The notes beneath the pieces were generated by a model, which saw nothing but the letters and a program-made list of their open reading frames with translations, made no database searches and had not been told where the DNA came from. This document shows positions 1-9,078 of a DNA stretch of 64,000 bases, piece after piece. Within the stretch, counting starts at the first letter, position 1; each line of letters starts with the position of its first letter. Position numbers and translations under genes: made by a program. The stretch spans positions 3,744,001 through 3,808,000 of the forward strand of contig NZ_JAUSYV010000001.1 in assembly GCF_030817055.1 (NCBI RefSeq), written 5' to 3'. This stretch comes from Bacillus sp. V2I10. Its GTDB lineage: Bacteria; Bacillota; Bacilli; Bacillales; Bacillaceae.

Positions 1-1452
1 AGGAACTCCTACGACGCATGCCTGCTGGACGGCAGGATGCTGATACATTACACCTTCAATCTCCGTCGGCCACACTTTGAATCCTGATGCGTTGATCATC
101 CGTTTGACACGGTCCACAATGAAGTAATAGCCCTCCTCATCACGTTTGCCGATATCACCTGTTCTGAAGAACTTTTTGCCCTCAATATCAATAAAAGACT
201 TTTCATTTTCCTCTTCGCGATTATAATAGCCGAGGAAAATCTGCGGGCCGTAAACAACAATCTCTCCTTCCTGACCTGTTCCAAGCTCCGTTAGATGAAC
301 TGGATCGATTACTCTTGCATCCACATCAAACGATGGAATACCAAGACATTGGAGCTTAGAACGGTCAGGCGGATTGAAGTGAGTCTGGGCAATTGTCTCT
401 GACAGCCCATATCCTTCAATAAATTTGAGACCGGTCATTTTATACAGCTTTTCTCCTACGGCCGCAGGGAGAGCTGCTCCTCCTCCGGCAAGGTTCATCA
501 AGGATGTCATATCTTCCTTTACAAGCGCGGGATTTGCCAAAAAGTCAATCAGCATCGTGCTGATGTTAATCCAATGTGTCACTCTTAAATCGCGAATGAT
601 TTTTCTTGCATATTCCCTGTCCCATCTAGTCATCATCACGACTGTTGCTCCTGATAGAATAGGTATATGCATGCTGTGAACCATTCCTGTCACATGAAAA
701 AGAGGCAAAGTTGCCAAGCAGATCGCGTCAGAAGTAGCGTTCAGCCAATGATAGCCGCCAAACGTATTAGCCTGAACTGTCCGATGCGTATGCATGCATC
801 CTTTTGGCAGTCCGGTTGTGCCGGAAGTGTAAGGCAAAACAGCCAGATCATCTGCAAGAGAAGTCATTTCAGAAGGTGCAAATAATCCCTGCACAGCATC
901 TTTCCAGCTCATATGATCATGATTTAAAAGCTCAACCGCTCCTTTTTTTACCTCTTCCGGGATGTCCTCATTCAGAGAATCTGGAGAAAGATAATCAGAG
1001 TAAGCAGCGACAATAACATTTTTCAGTGTGGTTGAATCAAAAACAGGCTGTATTCGTTCGTAAAGCTCCTGTCCAATAATACCTGTCTTTATCTGGCAGT
1101 CATGAATATAAAACCTGAGTTCCTCTGCCGTATTCATAGGATTTATCGGAACAACAACCCCGCCAGCTCTCAGAATGGCATAATAACCGATGACAAACTG
1201 AGGGGAATTTTGTACGAACAACAGGACTTTTTCTCCCTTGGCAACGGATAATTTATTTTCCAGAAACCCTGCAAGCGAATCAACCTCACGCATTAAATGC
1301 CTGTATGTAATTTCTGCACCATAATAATAAATCGCTGTTTTTTCAGGGTATCTCCTCGCCGAAATTTCCAGATTGTCATAAAGCGTCGTTTCGGGAACTG
1401 TTAACGTATACGGGACTCTTACCGGCCAATGTTCAAAATGAGATTGAATCAT
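1..1452 (-). CDS. Long-chain fatty-acid--CoA ligase, C-terminus beyond window
   Basis: AMP-forming acyl-CoA synthetase that activates a carboxylic acid to its acyl-CoA. The frame is open from an ATG at 1452 (binding site AGAGGTG just upstream) to the window edge, 484 codons. The AMP-binding P-loop reads LPYTSGTTGLPKGCMHTHR at about residue 205. The last visible residues, ACVVGVP, mark the start of the C-terminal lid domain, so roughly 50-60 residues are missing from view. It lies downstream of the liv-type ABC genes on the same strand and probably activates the acid they import. Family assignment is secure; chain-length preference cannot be read from the sequence. Confidence 0.92.
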   Translation of the reverse strand, partial: MIQSHFEHWPVRVPYTLTVPETTLYDNLEISARRYPEKTAIYYYGAEITYRHLMREVDSLAGFLENKLSVAKGEKVLLFVQNSPQFVIGYYAILRAGGVVVPINPMNTAEELRFYIHDCQIKTGIIGQELYERIQPVFDSTTLKNVIVAAYSDYLSPDSLNEDIPEEVKKGAVELLNHDHMSWKDAVQGLFAPSEMTSLADDLAVLPYTSGTTGLPKGCMHTHRTVQANTFGGYHWLNATSDAICLATLPLFHVTGMVHSMHIPILSGATVVMMTRWDREYARKIIRDLRVTHWINISTMLIDFLANPALVKEDMTSLMNLAGGGAALPAAVGEKLYKMTGLKFIEGYGLSETIAQTHFNPPDRSKLQCLGIPSFDVDARVIDPVHLTELGTGQEGEIVVYGPQIFLGYYNREEENEKSFIDIEGKKFFRTGDIGKRDEEGYYFIVDRVKRMINASGFKVWPTEIEGVMYQHPAVQQACVVGVP

Positions 1453-1477
1453 CGTTATCACACCTCTTCTCCTTTAT

Positions 1478-1491
1478 TGGTAACGCTTACA
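1478..1491 (-). promoter_or_regulatory. cre-like site upstream of the acyl-CoA ligase
   Basis: On the minus strand the site reads TGTAAGCGTTACCA, matching the CcpA consensus TGWAANCGNTNWCA at all but one position. It is 26 bases upstream of the ATG. If functional it would impose carbon catabolite repression, as is common for Bacillus fatty acid degradation genes. Identified by consensus only. Confidence 0.55.
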
Positions 1492-1605
1492 ATTTAATTT
1501 CTAACTTTTCTGATAAATACCTTTTTCTAATTAAACTATTTTTTAAAATTCTGATCCAGGTAATGAAATAGAGTTTCCCTAAAGATAACCGGGAAACTCC
1601 AGCTG

Positions 1606-2787
1606 TTACTTTTTGATATTGACAAGCTTTCCATCTTCTACGGCATAAATGGAAGTTTCCCAGTCAAATCCATTGTTTTCAATGCCTGTTAAATGCCAGA
1701 CCATCTGCTCGTCCTCTAGGGTTTTAATACCTTCCTCCATGTTTTCCATGATTTTAGCCGGGTCTGAGACAGTGCCTGCAGCCTGCATCGCTTTTACAGC
1801 TACATGCAGAGCCTGATAGTTAAAAGCACTCTCTGCAGTAGGAATCCCATCACTCACTTCAGCATATTTATCAACAAATGCCTGTCCGCCAGATGCGTCA
1901 CTTTCTTTAATAGGAAGCGTCCCAATCGCACCTTCAAGCATCTCATATCCGCCTAACACCGGCTCCATTTCTTCAAATTTCGCCTGATCCATCACCATAA
2001 TTCCCCCTTTAAAACCAAGCTCTCTTGCCTGCTTGATTAAAAGAGCCGTTGGCTGAGATGGCCCGCCGACAAATAGCACGTCCGGCTTTTCTTTTAAGGC
2101 ATTTGTCATGATTGTGAAGAAGTCTGTTTCTTTGCTGAAATCGACTGAGCCGTCAAACACGATTTCCCCGCCTTTTTCTTCCCAAACAGGCTTAATAGTA
2201 TCGGTCCAATCTTTTCCGTATTGAGTAGCTGTAGGTATTAAAGCAAGCTTCTTCCCAAAACGCTCCATTTGATAGTCTGCAAACGGCTCTGGATAGGCAT
2301 CATATGCCGGAGGAATGCTCAAGGTCAGCTTATTTCCCTGCTCCTGAATTTTAGGCTCACTCGTATAGGCACCGATAATGAAATTTTCCTGCTGATTAAA
2401 CACTTGTGTTGCAAAAACACCTCCGCTATGAGGAACGAACACGATTGGAGTTTTGTTTTCCTGAACAAGTCTTCGTGCGTTTGTTCCTGTTTCATTCGGC
2501 AGATATTTGTCATCAAGGGAAACAATTTTCACTTTGTATTTTTTTCCGTCTACTTCAAATCCCTCTTTATTGATTTCATCAGCTGCCATAGTTAAACCTC
2601 TTAATGTATTTTCCCCGTAGAATGCAGCGGGGCCTGATAGAGGACCGCTAAAGCCAATATTGACCGTTCCATCTTTTGATCCTGATTCTCCCGATGTGGT
2701 TGACGATTCACTTGAATTGCATGCTTGGAGCCCGAGGATGGAAATGGACAATCCAAGTACTAGACCAATTTTTTTCAGCGATTTCAC
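1606..2787 (-). CDS. ABC transporter substrate-binding lipoprotein (HAAT / LivJ-like)
   Basis: 393-residue type I periplasmic-binding-protein fold (Peripla_BP_6 family). It has a lipoprotein signal peptide with lipobox LQAC and lipidated Cys23, so it should be anchored outside the membrane. The mature start NIGFSGPLSGPAAFYGENTLR is the usual opening of branched-chain amino acid receptors, although that family also binds aromatic and aliphatic acids. It is last of the five transporter genes and sits just before an acyl-CoA ligase, so a carboxylic acid ligand is a reasonable inference. No specificity residues could be assigned. Confidence 0.85.
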   Translation of the reverse strand: MKSLKKIGLVLGLSISILGLQACNSSESSTTSGESGSKDGTVNIGFSGPLSGPAAFYGENTLRGLTMAADEINKEGFEVDGKKYKVKIVSLDDKYLPNETGTNARRLVQENKTPIVFVPHSGGVFATQVFNQQENFIIGAYTSEPKIQEQGNKLTLSIPPAYDAYPEPFADYQMERFGKKLALIPTATQYGKDWTDTIKPVWEEKGGEIVFDGSVDFSKETDFFTIMTNALKEKPDVLFVGGPSQPTALLIKQARELGFKGGIMVMDQAKFEEMEPVLGGYEMLEGAIGTLPIKESDASGGQAFVDKYAEVSDGIPTAESAFNYQALHVAVKAMQAAGTVSDPAKIMENMEEGIKTLEDEQMVWHLTGIENNGFDWETSIYAVEDGKLVNIKK

Positions 2788-2841
2788 ATTGATTCCCCCT
2801 ATTTTTCATTTTTCCGCCTTCACTATTCATGAAGGGTATGA

Positions 2842-3549
2842 TCATGCGCCTATGTAAGCACGCTTAATCTCTTCGTTATCAAACAGCTCATCTCTTGAAC
2901 CTTCCATTACAAGCTGTCCGCTCTCCATGACATACCCTCTTGATGAGATTGAAAGAGCGGCATGCGCATTTTGTTCAGCAAGCAAAATGGTGGTGCCGTT
3001 TTTATGGATTTCCTCTATGACTTTGAACATTTGGTCAACGATAAGCGGTGCAAGTCCAAGCGACGGTTCATCAAGAAGCAGGATTTTCGGGTGGGACATG
3101 AGTGCACGTCCGATTGCAAGCATCTGCTGCTGTCCTCCGCTTAAAGAACCTGCTGCATCTTTCCTTTTATCAAATAAAATCGGGAAGAGAGCATAAATCT
3201 CATCAAGCCGCTTTTTGACCATTTCCCTTTCCTTGCGGTGACTGTAGCTGCCCATTTTCAAGTTTTCAAAAACGGACATTTCAGGAAAAAGCTTTCTGCC
3301 CTCCGCACACTGAACAATCCCGGATCTGACCAGCTTATGAGGAGGTTTGTTCTGGATTTCTGTTTCATTAAATAAGATCTGGCCAGCTGAAGCTTTATTC
3401 AGCCCTGAAATTGTATTGAATAATGTGCTTTTACCGGCACCATTTGCACCAAGGATTGTGACAAGCTCGCCTTGTCCAATCTCCATTGACACATTTTTAA
3501 GTGCCTGATAGCGACCGTAATAGACATCAATATGTTGAAGCTTCAGCAT
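2842..3549 (-). CDS. livF: ABC transporter ATP-binding protein, LivF-type
   Basis: ATPase of a branched-chain-amino-acid-type importer. Walker A GANGAGKST lies near residues 34-42, the signature LSGGQQQM near 136, and Walker B ILLLDEPSLGL follows. The ATG at 3549 is preferred to the ATG at 3555 because the GGAGG sequence is 8 bases from the former and only 2 from the latter. It overlaps the end of livG by 23 bases, which suggests translational coupling. About 235 residues, normal for LivF. Confidence 0.88.
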   Translation of the reverse strand: MLKLQHIDVYYGRYQALKNVSMEIGQGELVTILGANGAGKSTLFNTISGLNKASAGQILFNETEIQNKPPHKLVRSGIVQCAEGRKLFPEMSVFENLKMGSYSHRKEREMVKKRLDEIYALFPILFDKRKDAAGSLSGGQQQMLAIGRALMSHPKILLLDEPSLGLAPLIVDQMFKVIEEIHKNGTTILLAEQNAHAALSISSRGYVMESGQLVMEGSRDELFDNEEIKRAYIGA

Positions 3550-4306
3550 AGGCATGTCCTCCTAAATAGGCTTCAATGACATTCTGATCCGCCTGAATAT
3601 CCCGAGGCAGACCTTCAGCAATTTTTTTCCCATGATTCAGGACCATCACTTTGTCAGCGAGACTCATGACCATTTTCATCTTATGTTCTATGAAACAAAC
3701 GGTATAGCCATGGTTTTTCAGCTTAAGAATAAGCTGTGACAATCCATCCGTTTCGTCAGGATTTACACCCGCTGCAGGCTCATCCAGCAGCACAATTTTC
3801 GGTTCAGTTGCAAGTGCGAGAGCAATGGCAACCCTTTTTTGTGATTCCTGGGTAATAGAAGAAGCAACTTCTCCTGCCAAATGCTCGATGCCGCAGAAAA
3901 ATAGAGCTTCCATCGCTTTGTCATAACATGCTTTTTGTTCTGTTTTTTCCCTCCTGCTGTTAAAAATGCCGTCGAATAGATGAGCTTTCGTCCGGAGGCG
4001 GTAACCGATCAGAACGTTATCAATTACGGTTGAATCTGAAAACAAATTCGTCGTTTGAAACGTTCTGCCAATCCCGAGCTTCGCCATTTTTGCCGGTTTG
4101 GCTGCAGTTACATCTTTCCCTTCAAAGTGAATGCTTCCTGATGTTGGGCGATGAAAACCGCTGATCAAGTTCAAGAACGTGGATTTCCCTGCCCCATTCG
4201 GCCCGATGATGGCGGTAATCTTTCCTTGTTCAATCGCGAGGTCAACGTGATTCACTGCCGTTAAACCGCCAAAGGATTTAGTCAATTGATTTATCTCGAT
4301 CAGCAT
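3527..4306 (-). CDS. livG: ABC transporter ATP-binding protein, LivG-type, with atypical signature motif
   Basis: 259-residue ATPase partner of LivF. Walker A GPNGAGKS is at about residues 35-42 and Walker B IVLLDEPAAGVNPDET is intact. The usual C-loop of LivG proteins (LSYGQ or LAYGQ followed by QRR) is replaced by SITQESQKR, so the canonical LSGGQ-like signature is missing. An asymmetric ATPase pair with one degenerate composite site would still be possible. The start ATG overlaps the livM stop by one base and has an AAGGAGG binding site. Confidence 0.86.
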   Translation of the reverse strand: MLIEINQLTKSFGGLTAVNHVDLAIEQGKITAIIGPNGAGKSTFLNLISGFHRPTSGSIHFEGKDVTAAKPAKMAKLGIGRTFQTTNLFSDSTVIDNVLIGYRLRTKAHLFDGIFNSRREKTEQKACYDKAMEALFFCGIEHLAGEVASSITQESQKRVAIALALATEPKIVLLDEPAAGVNPDETDGLSQLILKLKNHGYTVCFIEHKMKMVMSLADKVMVLNHGKKIAEGLPRDIQADQNVIEAYLGGHAYAEASTY

Positions 4307-5286
4307 CAGCCTGCCTCCTTCACTTTCTCTTTTACAGGTGCTGTCTTACGGCTTAGCAAAAACGTTTTTAAAGTATAATAGCTGCCAACAAGCCCTTTAG
4401 GATAGAAAAGCATGATCAATACAACAATCGGACCAAAAATCAGCATTCGGTACTCTTCCAAAAATTGAAGTGATTGGGTGACAGATACAATTAAAAATGT
4501 TCCCAGAACCGGCCCTGTCATTGTTCCGATTCCGCCGACAAGCAAATACATCAGCATTTCAAACGTCACCGTGATGGCTGAAATATCCGGCCCGAGAAAA
4601 CGGATAAAGCCTGCATAAAGAACTCCCGCAAGCCCAGCAAAAAATGCAGATAGAACAAATGCCAGCAGCTGGTTCTTCATAATATTGATGCCGATTGTTT
4701 TTGAAAGATCTTCACTTCCGCGGATCGCTTGCAGCGTTCTGCCAAAAAGAGAATCTTTTATTCTTTTAACAACAAGGATGGTTCCAAGTAAGAAAAGCAG
4801 AATGAAGTAATATTGGGATTCGATTGTCTCAAACGTAACCGGACCGATCGGAGACGGAACAGGAATGCCGATAAGACCTCTGACTCCCCCTGTCACCTCG
4901 TCCCATTTATCAATCGTCAAATAAATAATGAAACCGACACACATCGTGTAGATAGCAAAAAAGTGATGTCTCGTCCTCAGAGCGATCAAACCAATTAAAA
5001 AACTTAAGCCTACCGTAGCAGCCAGAGCCGCAATAAAGGCAATCCAGAAATTCATTTGATAAGTAGCAGTTAAAATGCCGAGAGTATATGCCCCGCATGC
5101 AAAAAAACCGGCGTGTGCAAGCGAGAGCTGCCCTGTAAAACCAGAAATAATATTTAGTCCGTAAACCGCTATCGACCAAATCATCACAAGAATGATAATT
5201 TGCTTGTGATAGTGATTTTGAGAAAGGAGCGGGAATAAGACGGTGATCAGCAGGATACCCAGCAGCACAAGTCTTTGAATCTTCAC
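4306..5286 (-). CDS. livM: ABC transporter permease, LivM-type
   Basis: 326-residue membrane permease with eight to ten hydrophobic helices and the conserved segment GLNIISGFTGQLSLAHAGFF near residues 43-62, typical of LivM proteins. It forms the channel with LivH. It overlaps livH by 4 bases and livG by 1 base, consistent with one polycistronic message. Substrate unknown. Confidence 0.88.
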   Translation of the reverse strand: MKIQRLVLLGILLITVLFPLLSQNHYHKQIIILVMIWSIAVYGLNIISGFTGQLSLAHAGFFACGAYTLGILTATYQMNFWIAFIAALAATVGLSFLIGLIALRTRHHFFAIYTMCVGFIIYLTIDKWDEVTGGVRGLIGIPVPSPIGPVTFETIESQYYFILLFLLGTILVVKRIKDSLFGRTLQAIRGSEDLSKTIGINIMKNQLLAFVLSAFFAGLAGVLYAGFIRFLGPDISAITVTFEMLMYLLVGGIGTMTGPVLGTFLIVSVTQSLQFLEEYRMLIFGPIVVLIMLFYPKGLVGSYYTLKTFLLSRKTAPVKEKVKEAG

Positions 5287-6149
5287 GTGCGTGCCCCCTT
5301 TGAAAATAATCCTGTTGGCTTAATCGTTAATATAGCTACTAAGAGAAGAAAAGCAATCATATCTTTGTAGTCATTTGATAAATAAGTCGCTCCAAGGCTT
5401 TCTGTTAAACCAAGGAGAAAGCCTCCGACAATTGCCCCTGGTATACTCCCCATACCTCCGATGATAATAATGACAAAAGCTTTCATAATAACCAGACTCC
5501 CCATCGTTGGAAAGACAAGATTAATAGGGGAAGCAAGCGTTGCAGCGGCAGAAGCAAGACCCGCTGCAATAGCGAATGTAAGCATTGCGACCATGTTTGC
5601 ATTTATTCCTACTAAAAACGCCCCTTCCCTATTTTGCGACATGGCCACAATCGAGGCGCCTGTCATCGACTTTGTCAGGAAAAAATGCAGAGCAAGCATT
5701 AAAAGGATGGAAGATACGACAATCAAGATCCTCTGCTGGGTCAGGGTTAATCCGAAAACCTCCACGACTCCTGAAAAAGGAGTTGGCATTTGTTTATAAT
5801 CTGTACCCCATATTAGATGAGCCAATGATTCGAAAAAGAGCATAAGTCCAATGGCAGCAACCATGACCCTCATTGGGTTCACATTTCCTAAGAATTTAAA
5901 CACAAACTGTTCGCATAAAATCCCTAACACGGCTACAATAAGAATGGACAAAATCATGGCAGCCCAGTAATTAATACCGTACTGTGTCATGAACAACAGG
6001 CTTACATATGCTCCGATAGTATAAAATGCTCCGTGAGCAAAATTCGGGATATGAAGAATGCCAAAAACAAGCGTTAATCCTAAAGCAACTAAACTGTAAA
6101 CGCTTCCAATTGTGACCCCGTTAAATAATTGCTGAAGTAATAGTTCCAT
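5283..6149 (-). CDS. livH: ABC transporter permease, LivH-type (first gene of transporter operon)
   Basis: 288-residue membrane permease. The N-terminus QQLFNGVTIGSVYSLVALGL and the motif HIPNFAHGAFYTIGAY are hallmarks of LivH. The conserved GGMGSIPGAIVGGFLLG loop, which contacts the ATPase, is present near residue 235. Being the most upstream of the five genes, it should lie next to the promoter, but no convincing promoter was seen in the leader. Confidence 0.88.
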   Translation of the reverse strand: MELLLQQLFNGVTIGSVYSLVALGLTLVFGILHIPNFAHGAFYTIGAYVSLLFMTQYGINYWAAMILSILIVAVLGILCEQFVFKFLGNVNPMRVMVAAIGLMLFFESLAHLIWGTDYKQMPTPFSGVVEVFGLTLTQQRILIVVSSILLMLALHFFLTKSMTGASIVAMSQNREGAFLVGINANMVAMLTFAIAAGLASAAATLASPINLVFPTMGSLVIMKAFVIIIIGGMGSIPGAIVGGFLLGLTESLGATYLSNDYKDMIAFLLLVAILTIKPTGLFSKGART

Positions 6150-6401
6150 TGCGGGCCCCCTTACTTATTTTTTATCTGAACAGGCGAAAAGCTGAAATGA
6201 CTCGTCCCTTTTTCAATGTGTCATTTTTTATGAAGTCATGTTTATATCAGAAGTGAATGTTTCAGCATATAGGCGGATTAAGTAGAAGGATTTGCAGATT
6301 GTAATGGAAAAAAGAAGGGCCGTTTCGTACACCGGCGGGCCCCATATTAGTTTGAGAGAATACCTTACTATTGCACATTGATAGCAAGCGAAAGCGACCA
6401 T
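6150..6401. other. Non-coding stretch upstream of livH
   Basis: No open frame with a binding site was found. The liv promoter should lie in the first 150 bases, but no clear -35/-10 pair stands out. No match to the TetR operator found elsewhere in the window was seen here. Confidence 0.4.
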
Positions 6402-6506
6402 CTCCTCGGCCAGAACAAATCAGCAGGATAAGTCAAACCCGGACTTTTTTTGCAGGATTCTTATCTGCCATGCCCTGAGCTAAACGGGCGATTCCGCTTT
6501 TCTTTT
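6402..6506 (-). repeat. Dispersed repeat, copy A
   Basis: Reading the minus strand, it begins right after the stop of the quinone oxidoreductase with AAAAGCGGAATCGCC, continues through GGCATGGCAGATAAGAATCC and AAAAAGTCCGGGTTTGACTT, and ends near TTGTTCTGGCCGAGGAG. The same blocks recur at 31090, 56348, 58477 and 61927. The central AGTC-CGGGTTT-GACT block can form a small hairpin. Confidence 0.75.
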
Positions 6507-7499
6507 TTAAGGAACTAAAATCAGTTTCCCTTTTGTTTGCCTTCCCTGGAGCATCTCATGTACTTCTTTCGCACTTTCCAAAGGATAGACGCCCCCGATT
6601 GTCAGCTTTAACTCTCCATTTTGAAGATAGCCGAGCAGGTCTGACAGACTTTGTAAATATAACTCTTTCTTTCTCATAATCTGCGGAAGGAAAAACCCGA
6701 TGACAGACAGATTTTGTGCCATGAGTGAAGAAGGGTATAGCCGTGATTGTTCACCGCTCGCTACTCCATAGATCACAAGACGGCCAAACGGCGCCATGCA
6801 TGATAATGTTTTTCTGAAAACATCGCCTCCAGCCATTTCAAGGGCTACATCTACACCTTTGCCTCCAGTCAGATGAAGAACTTCCTTTTCCCAGCCTTCT
6901 TGAGTATAATCAACCGCTTCGTCTGCACCCATTTCAATGGCAAGGCTTCTTTTTTCAGGGGTGCTCGCCGTTGCGATGACTTTAGATGCTCCAAATAGCT
7001 TTGCAAGCTGTACGGCAATTGTCCCAACTCCACCTGCAGCTGCATGTATCAGAACGGTTTCTCCCTGTTCAATCCGCCCCATTGTTTTTAAAATGTGATA
7101 AGCACTGAGCCCTTGAAGAGGAAGCGACACCGCTTGTTTAACATCCACACCGCCTGGAACAGGAATTAATCCCTTTTCTTCAGCTACAGTGAACTCCGCA
7201 TAGCCTGTGGCTCGGCTGGATCCAAGAAGTGTGACGACTTTATCTCCTTTTTTAAAGCGGGTGACATCACTGCCGATTTCCTCAACCGTTCCCGCCACCT
7301 CTGCACCCGGAACAAACGGGAGAGGTGTATCAATCACATATTGTCCTTCCCTCCTCGCCGTATCTGCATAGTTAACTCCGATTGCTTCTATTTTAATTAA
7401 AACTTCCTTTGCTGCAGGCTCCGGAACTTCCATTTCCACCACTTTTAAAACCTCTGGACCGCCGTATTCTTCTAATTGGATCGCTCTCATCATCATCAC
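6507..7499 (-). CDS. Zinc-independent quinone oxidoreductase / NADPH-dependent reductase (MDR family)
   Basis: 330-residue medium-chain dehydrogenase/reductase of the quinone oxidoreductase type. The cofactor motif AAAGGVGTIAVQLAKLFGA lies near residues 152-170, and the family opening EEYGGPEVLKVVE is at the N-terminus. The zinc ligands of true alcohol dehydrogenases are not apparent. It is the last gene of the operon beginning at 12989 and overlaps the hydratase stop by 4 bases. Likely an enoyl or quinone reductase serving the same degradative route; the substrate is not predictable. Confidence 0.85.
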   Translation of the reverse strand: MMMMRAIQLEEYGGPEVLKVVEMEVPEPAAKEVLIKIEAIGVNYADTARREGQYVIDTPLPFVPGAEVAGTVEEIGSDVTRFKKGDKVVTLLGSSRATGYAEFTVAEEKGLIPVPGGVDVKQAVSLPLQGLSAYHILKTMGRIEQGETVLIHAAAGGVGTIAVQLAKLFGASKVIATASTPEKRSLAIEMGADEAVDYTQEGWEKEVLHLTGGKGVDVALEMAGGDVFRKTLSCMAPFGRLVIYGVASGEQSRLYPSSLMAQNLSVIGFFLPQIMRKKELYLQSLSDLLGYLQNGELKLTIGGVYPLESAKEVHEMLQGRQTKGKLILVP

Positions 7500-8272
7500 T
7501 TCCCTTGAAAGACTGGCTTGCGTTTTTCTTTAAATGCATGGATGCCTTCCTGATGATCCTCCGTTGAAATCATCAGGGTCTGGGCAATCCTTTCTTGCTC
7601 CAAGATCTCTTCAAGTGTTGAAACAGCTGAGGAATTAATGATTTTTTTCATCATCCCGTACGCTTTGATCGGACCTTGCGATAGCTTATGAGCATATGAT
7701 ACAGCTTCATCTTTCAGCTGTTCTAAAGGGACAACTTTATTTACGATGCCGTATTCAAGCGCCTGGTTTGCAGTGATTGGCTCTGCGTTGAAAAATAACT
7801 GCTTTGCTTTATAGGGACCGATGATGCGCGGAAGGAAGTACAAACCGCCTCCATCAGAAATGAGCCCTACCTGCGAAAAGCTCATGACAAATTTGCTGTC
7901 TTCCGCAGCCAGGATCTGATCGCATGCAAGGGCCAGATTAAAGGCAGCTCCTGCTGCAAATCCATGCACAGCTGCGATAATCGGTTTGTCTAATTCCTTA
8001 AAAGCTTTGATGCATTCGTTCAGGCGTCCAATATGATCATATACCTGCTTACCGTCTGCTTCACCCATTGTTTTCACATCTCCTCCGGCACTGAATGACC
8101 TTCCGGATCCGCTTAATACAACAACCCTCACGCTGTCATCCTGTTTAGCATTATTTAATTCATTTGTCAGGGCAAGAATCATATCAGCACTGAATGCATT
8201 CAATCTTTCAGGCCTGTTTAACGTTAAAAACAGGACATGTCCATTTTTTTCTACCAATAAATCACTCATCAT
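7496..8272 (-). CDS. Enoyl-CoA hydratase/isomerase family protein
   Basis: 258-residue crotonase-fold protein that would hydrate a 2-enoyl-CoA. The oxyanion-hole segments SGSGRSFSAGGDVK and HGFAAGAAFNLALACD are present. The loop FSQVGLISDGGG carries an aspartate near the position of the second catalytic glutamate of crotonases, so isomerase or another crotonase activity is possible. It has a GAGGAGG binding site and sits between an SDR gene and the quinone oxidoreductase. Confidence 0.88.
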   Translation of the reverse strand: MMSDLLVEKNGHVLFLTLNRPERLNAFSADMILALTNELNNAKQDDSVRVVVLSGSGRSFSAGGDVKTMGEADGKQVYDHIGRLNECIKAFKELDKPIIAAVHGFAAGAAFNLALACDQILAAEDSKFVMSFSQVGLISDGGGLYFLPRIIGPYKAKQLFFNAEPITANQALEYGIVNKVVPLEQLKDEAVSYAHKLSQGPIKAYGMMKKIINSSAVSTLEEILEQERIAQTLMISTEDHQEGIHAFKEKRKPVFQGK

Positions 8273-8288
8273 AATTCCTCCTCAAAAT

Positions 8289-9053
8289 TTATGTAATCAG
8301 CCAGCCGCCGTCTGCAAGCAAATCGGTGCCAGTCATATAAGACGCCTCGTGTGAAGCGGCAAACGCAATAATATTTGCAATTTCCTCAGGTCTTCCTACA
8401 CGCTTTAGCGCTGTATTCCTTTTAATGGCTTGTGTAAATCTCTCATTTTGGAGACCTTTTTCAGTAAGAGGTGTTTCAATAAAACCAGGCGAGACCGAGT
8501 TGACTCTTATTCCGTGAGGGGCAAACTCATAGGCGAGCGCTCTCGTAAAATTGATCACAGCTGCTTTTGCTGAGCTGTAATGCGGAATTTCTGCTCCCGC
8601 TTTATGGCCAGAGAGAGAAGCTACATTCACGATGGCCCTGCACTCAGACTGAACCGCACTTTTTTTAGCCATATAGCCTCCAAGTGCTTTAGAAATAAGA
8701 AAGACACTTTTCAAATTCACATTTTGGACAAAATCCCACTGATCAGAAGTAGTATCCATAATTCTCGAATGAACAGAACCTCCTGCATTATTCACAAGCA
8801 CATGCAAATTCCCGAATTCTTCTTTTACATAAGTAAGTAGAGAAGCTGCATCTTCTTCCTTCGTCACATCAGCTGTGAAAGGAAATGCCGCTTTTTCTTC
8901 CTGGTTCAGCTCATCAGCTGCAGATGTTAATTTCTCCTCATTTCTGCCAACCAAAATCACTTTGGCGCCTTCTAAGGTAAGTCTTCTTGCCGTTTCTTTG
9001 CCGATGCCGCTTCCGGCACCTGTTACGACGGCAATTTGCTGCTGAAATCTCAT
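8289..9053 (-). CDS. SDR family oxidoreductase
   Basis: 254-residue Rossmann-fold short-chain dehydrogenase. Motifs: cofactor glycine motif TGAGSGIG near residue 12, NNAG near 89, and the catalytic Ser and Tyr-X3-Lys in VASLSGHKAGAEIPHYSSAK. The C-terminal SYMTGTDLLADGGWLIT is typical of 3-oxoacyl reductases and hydroxyacyl dehydrogenases. One of three SDRs in the island; it probably oxidises a hydroxyacyl intermediate, substrate unknown. Confidence 0.88.
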   Translation of the reverse strand: MRFQQQIAVVTGAGSGIGKETARRLTLEGAKVILVGRNEEKLTSAADELNQEEKAAFPFTADVTKEEDAASLLTYVKEEFGNLHVLVNNAGGSVHSRIMDTTSDQWDFVQNVNLKSVFLISKALGGYMAKKSAVQSECRAIVNVASLSGHKAGAEIPHYSSAKAAVINFTRALAYEFAPHGIRVNSVSPGFIETPLTEKGLQNERFTQAIKRNTALKRVGRPEEIANIIAFAASHEASYMTGTDLLADGGWLIT

Positions 9054-9078
9054 GTATTCACTTCCTTTCCCAGATTGT

